DNA of 13,002 bases from an uncultured bacterium. GTDB taxonomy: Bacteria; Patescibacteriota; Minisyncoccia; Phycocordibacterales; UBA5272. The stretch is from contig CAILKS010000049.1 of NCBI GenBank assembly GCA_903834855.1, positions 1 through 13,002 of the forward strand, written 5' to 3'. Each line of letters begins with the position of its first letter. Position 1 is the stretch's first letter. A program made the position numbers and the translations under genes. This document shows positions 12,767 through 13,002 of the stretch, in pieces. Below the pieces are notes generated by a model. It saw nothing but the letters and a program-made list of their open reading frames with translations, ran no database searches and was not told where the DNA came from.

Positions 12767-13002
12767 ATGGCAACACTTGATTATGATGAAATAAAACCTC
12801 GCAAGTTTATACTTGTCGACGACGTCCCCTACGAAGTACTTGAATCCCATGTAGCTCGTACTCAAAAACGTAAACCACAAAATCAAGTGCGTATGCGTAA
12901 TGTGTTAAATGGTAAAGTTATCCCTGGAACTTTCCATGCGTCTGATACTGCAGAAGAAGCTGATATTTCAAAGCGTGAAGCATTATTTCTTTTTGCAAAT
13001 AA
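12767..13002 (+). CDS. efp: Translation elongation factor P (partial, cut by window end)
   Basis: The first 78 codons are present and the frame is open at the window edge. They cover the N-terminal KOW-like domain I and the start of domain II of EF-P, which rescues ribosomes stalled at proline runs. The sequence aligns without gaps to E. coli EF-P from memory: DVPYEVLESHV matches GEPYAVEASEF, and NGKVIPGTFHASDTAEEADI matches the strand-turn region after it. At the loop that enters the peptidyl-transferase centre, Lys34 is kept but the usual KPGKG is replaced by RTQKR. EF-P is normally about 185-190 aa, so about 110 residues are missing. The start at 12767 gives the family-like MATLDYDEIK; no Shine-Dalgarno motif is seen. 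Confidence 0.88.
   Translation, partial: MATLDYDEIKPRKFILVDDVPYEVLESHVARTQKRKPQNQVRMRNVLNGKVIPGTFHASDTAEEADISKREALFLFAN

Noticed and set aside
1..13002. tRNA or rRNA genes
   Set aside because: No cloverleaf with a T-arm motif and no conserved rRNA segment was recognised on either strand.

Overview
The window looks like chromosomal DNA from an AT-rich bacterium of the Candidate Phyla Radiation (Patescibacteria), probably Parcubacteria-like. This rests on gene style, not on a database match. The clues are a large secreted peptidoglycan-binding/Ig-repeat surface protein, a tiny single-pass Ig-like protein, short forms of L10 and FtsK, an unusual EF-P loop, and start codons with no Shine-Dalgarno sequence. 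A TGA stop overlaps the next ATG at 11917-11920, which fits translation table 11 rather than the TGA=Gly code of some CPR lineages.

Left half, read leftward (minus strand). The S-layer-like gene (5306-2055) ends in a strong terminator at 1967-1936. A REP-associated tyrosine transposase (1848-1222) follows, lying between two REP-like palindromes (1930-1885 and 1188-1146). A clear promoter (1144-1115) then drives rplJ-rplL through a leader of about 180 nt that folds like the L10 autoregulatory leader. The operon ends in a terminator at 25-2. Right of the surface-protein gene is a 684-bp gene-free stretch full of repeats, then a 284-aa protein of unknown role with a C-terminal winged helix (6845-5991).

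Right half, read rightward. The genes are ftsK (7278-9572), a membrane-anchored Ig-like protein (10250-10606), and recA (10663-11763). recA is tightly linked to a 51-aa ORF and a 242-aa protein with an internal signal-peptide-like segment. A strong promoter then drives efp, which runs off the window. A hicBA toxin-antitoxin pair (10125-9683) sits backwards between ftsK and the Ig-like gene.

The most interesting signal is intergenic. Several gaps hold large nested inverted repeats: an inner GC-richer stem capped by GAA/TTC (or CTTC), often preceded on the left by a word like AAATAC, and outer arms made of low-complexity modules (GTCCATAAA/GTTGAAA, or TTAGACA/TTAGAT). They occur at 5719-5983, 7112-7185, 9596-9673 and 10153-10238, with a half-copy before recA. 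Two lie in divergent regions where no gene needs a terminator, and they bracket the accessory genes (the winged-helix gene and hicBA). They look like a miniature palindromic element family, separate from the CTAGGCCGG repeats flanking the transposase.
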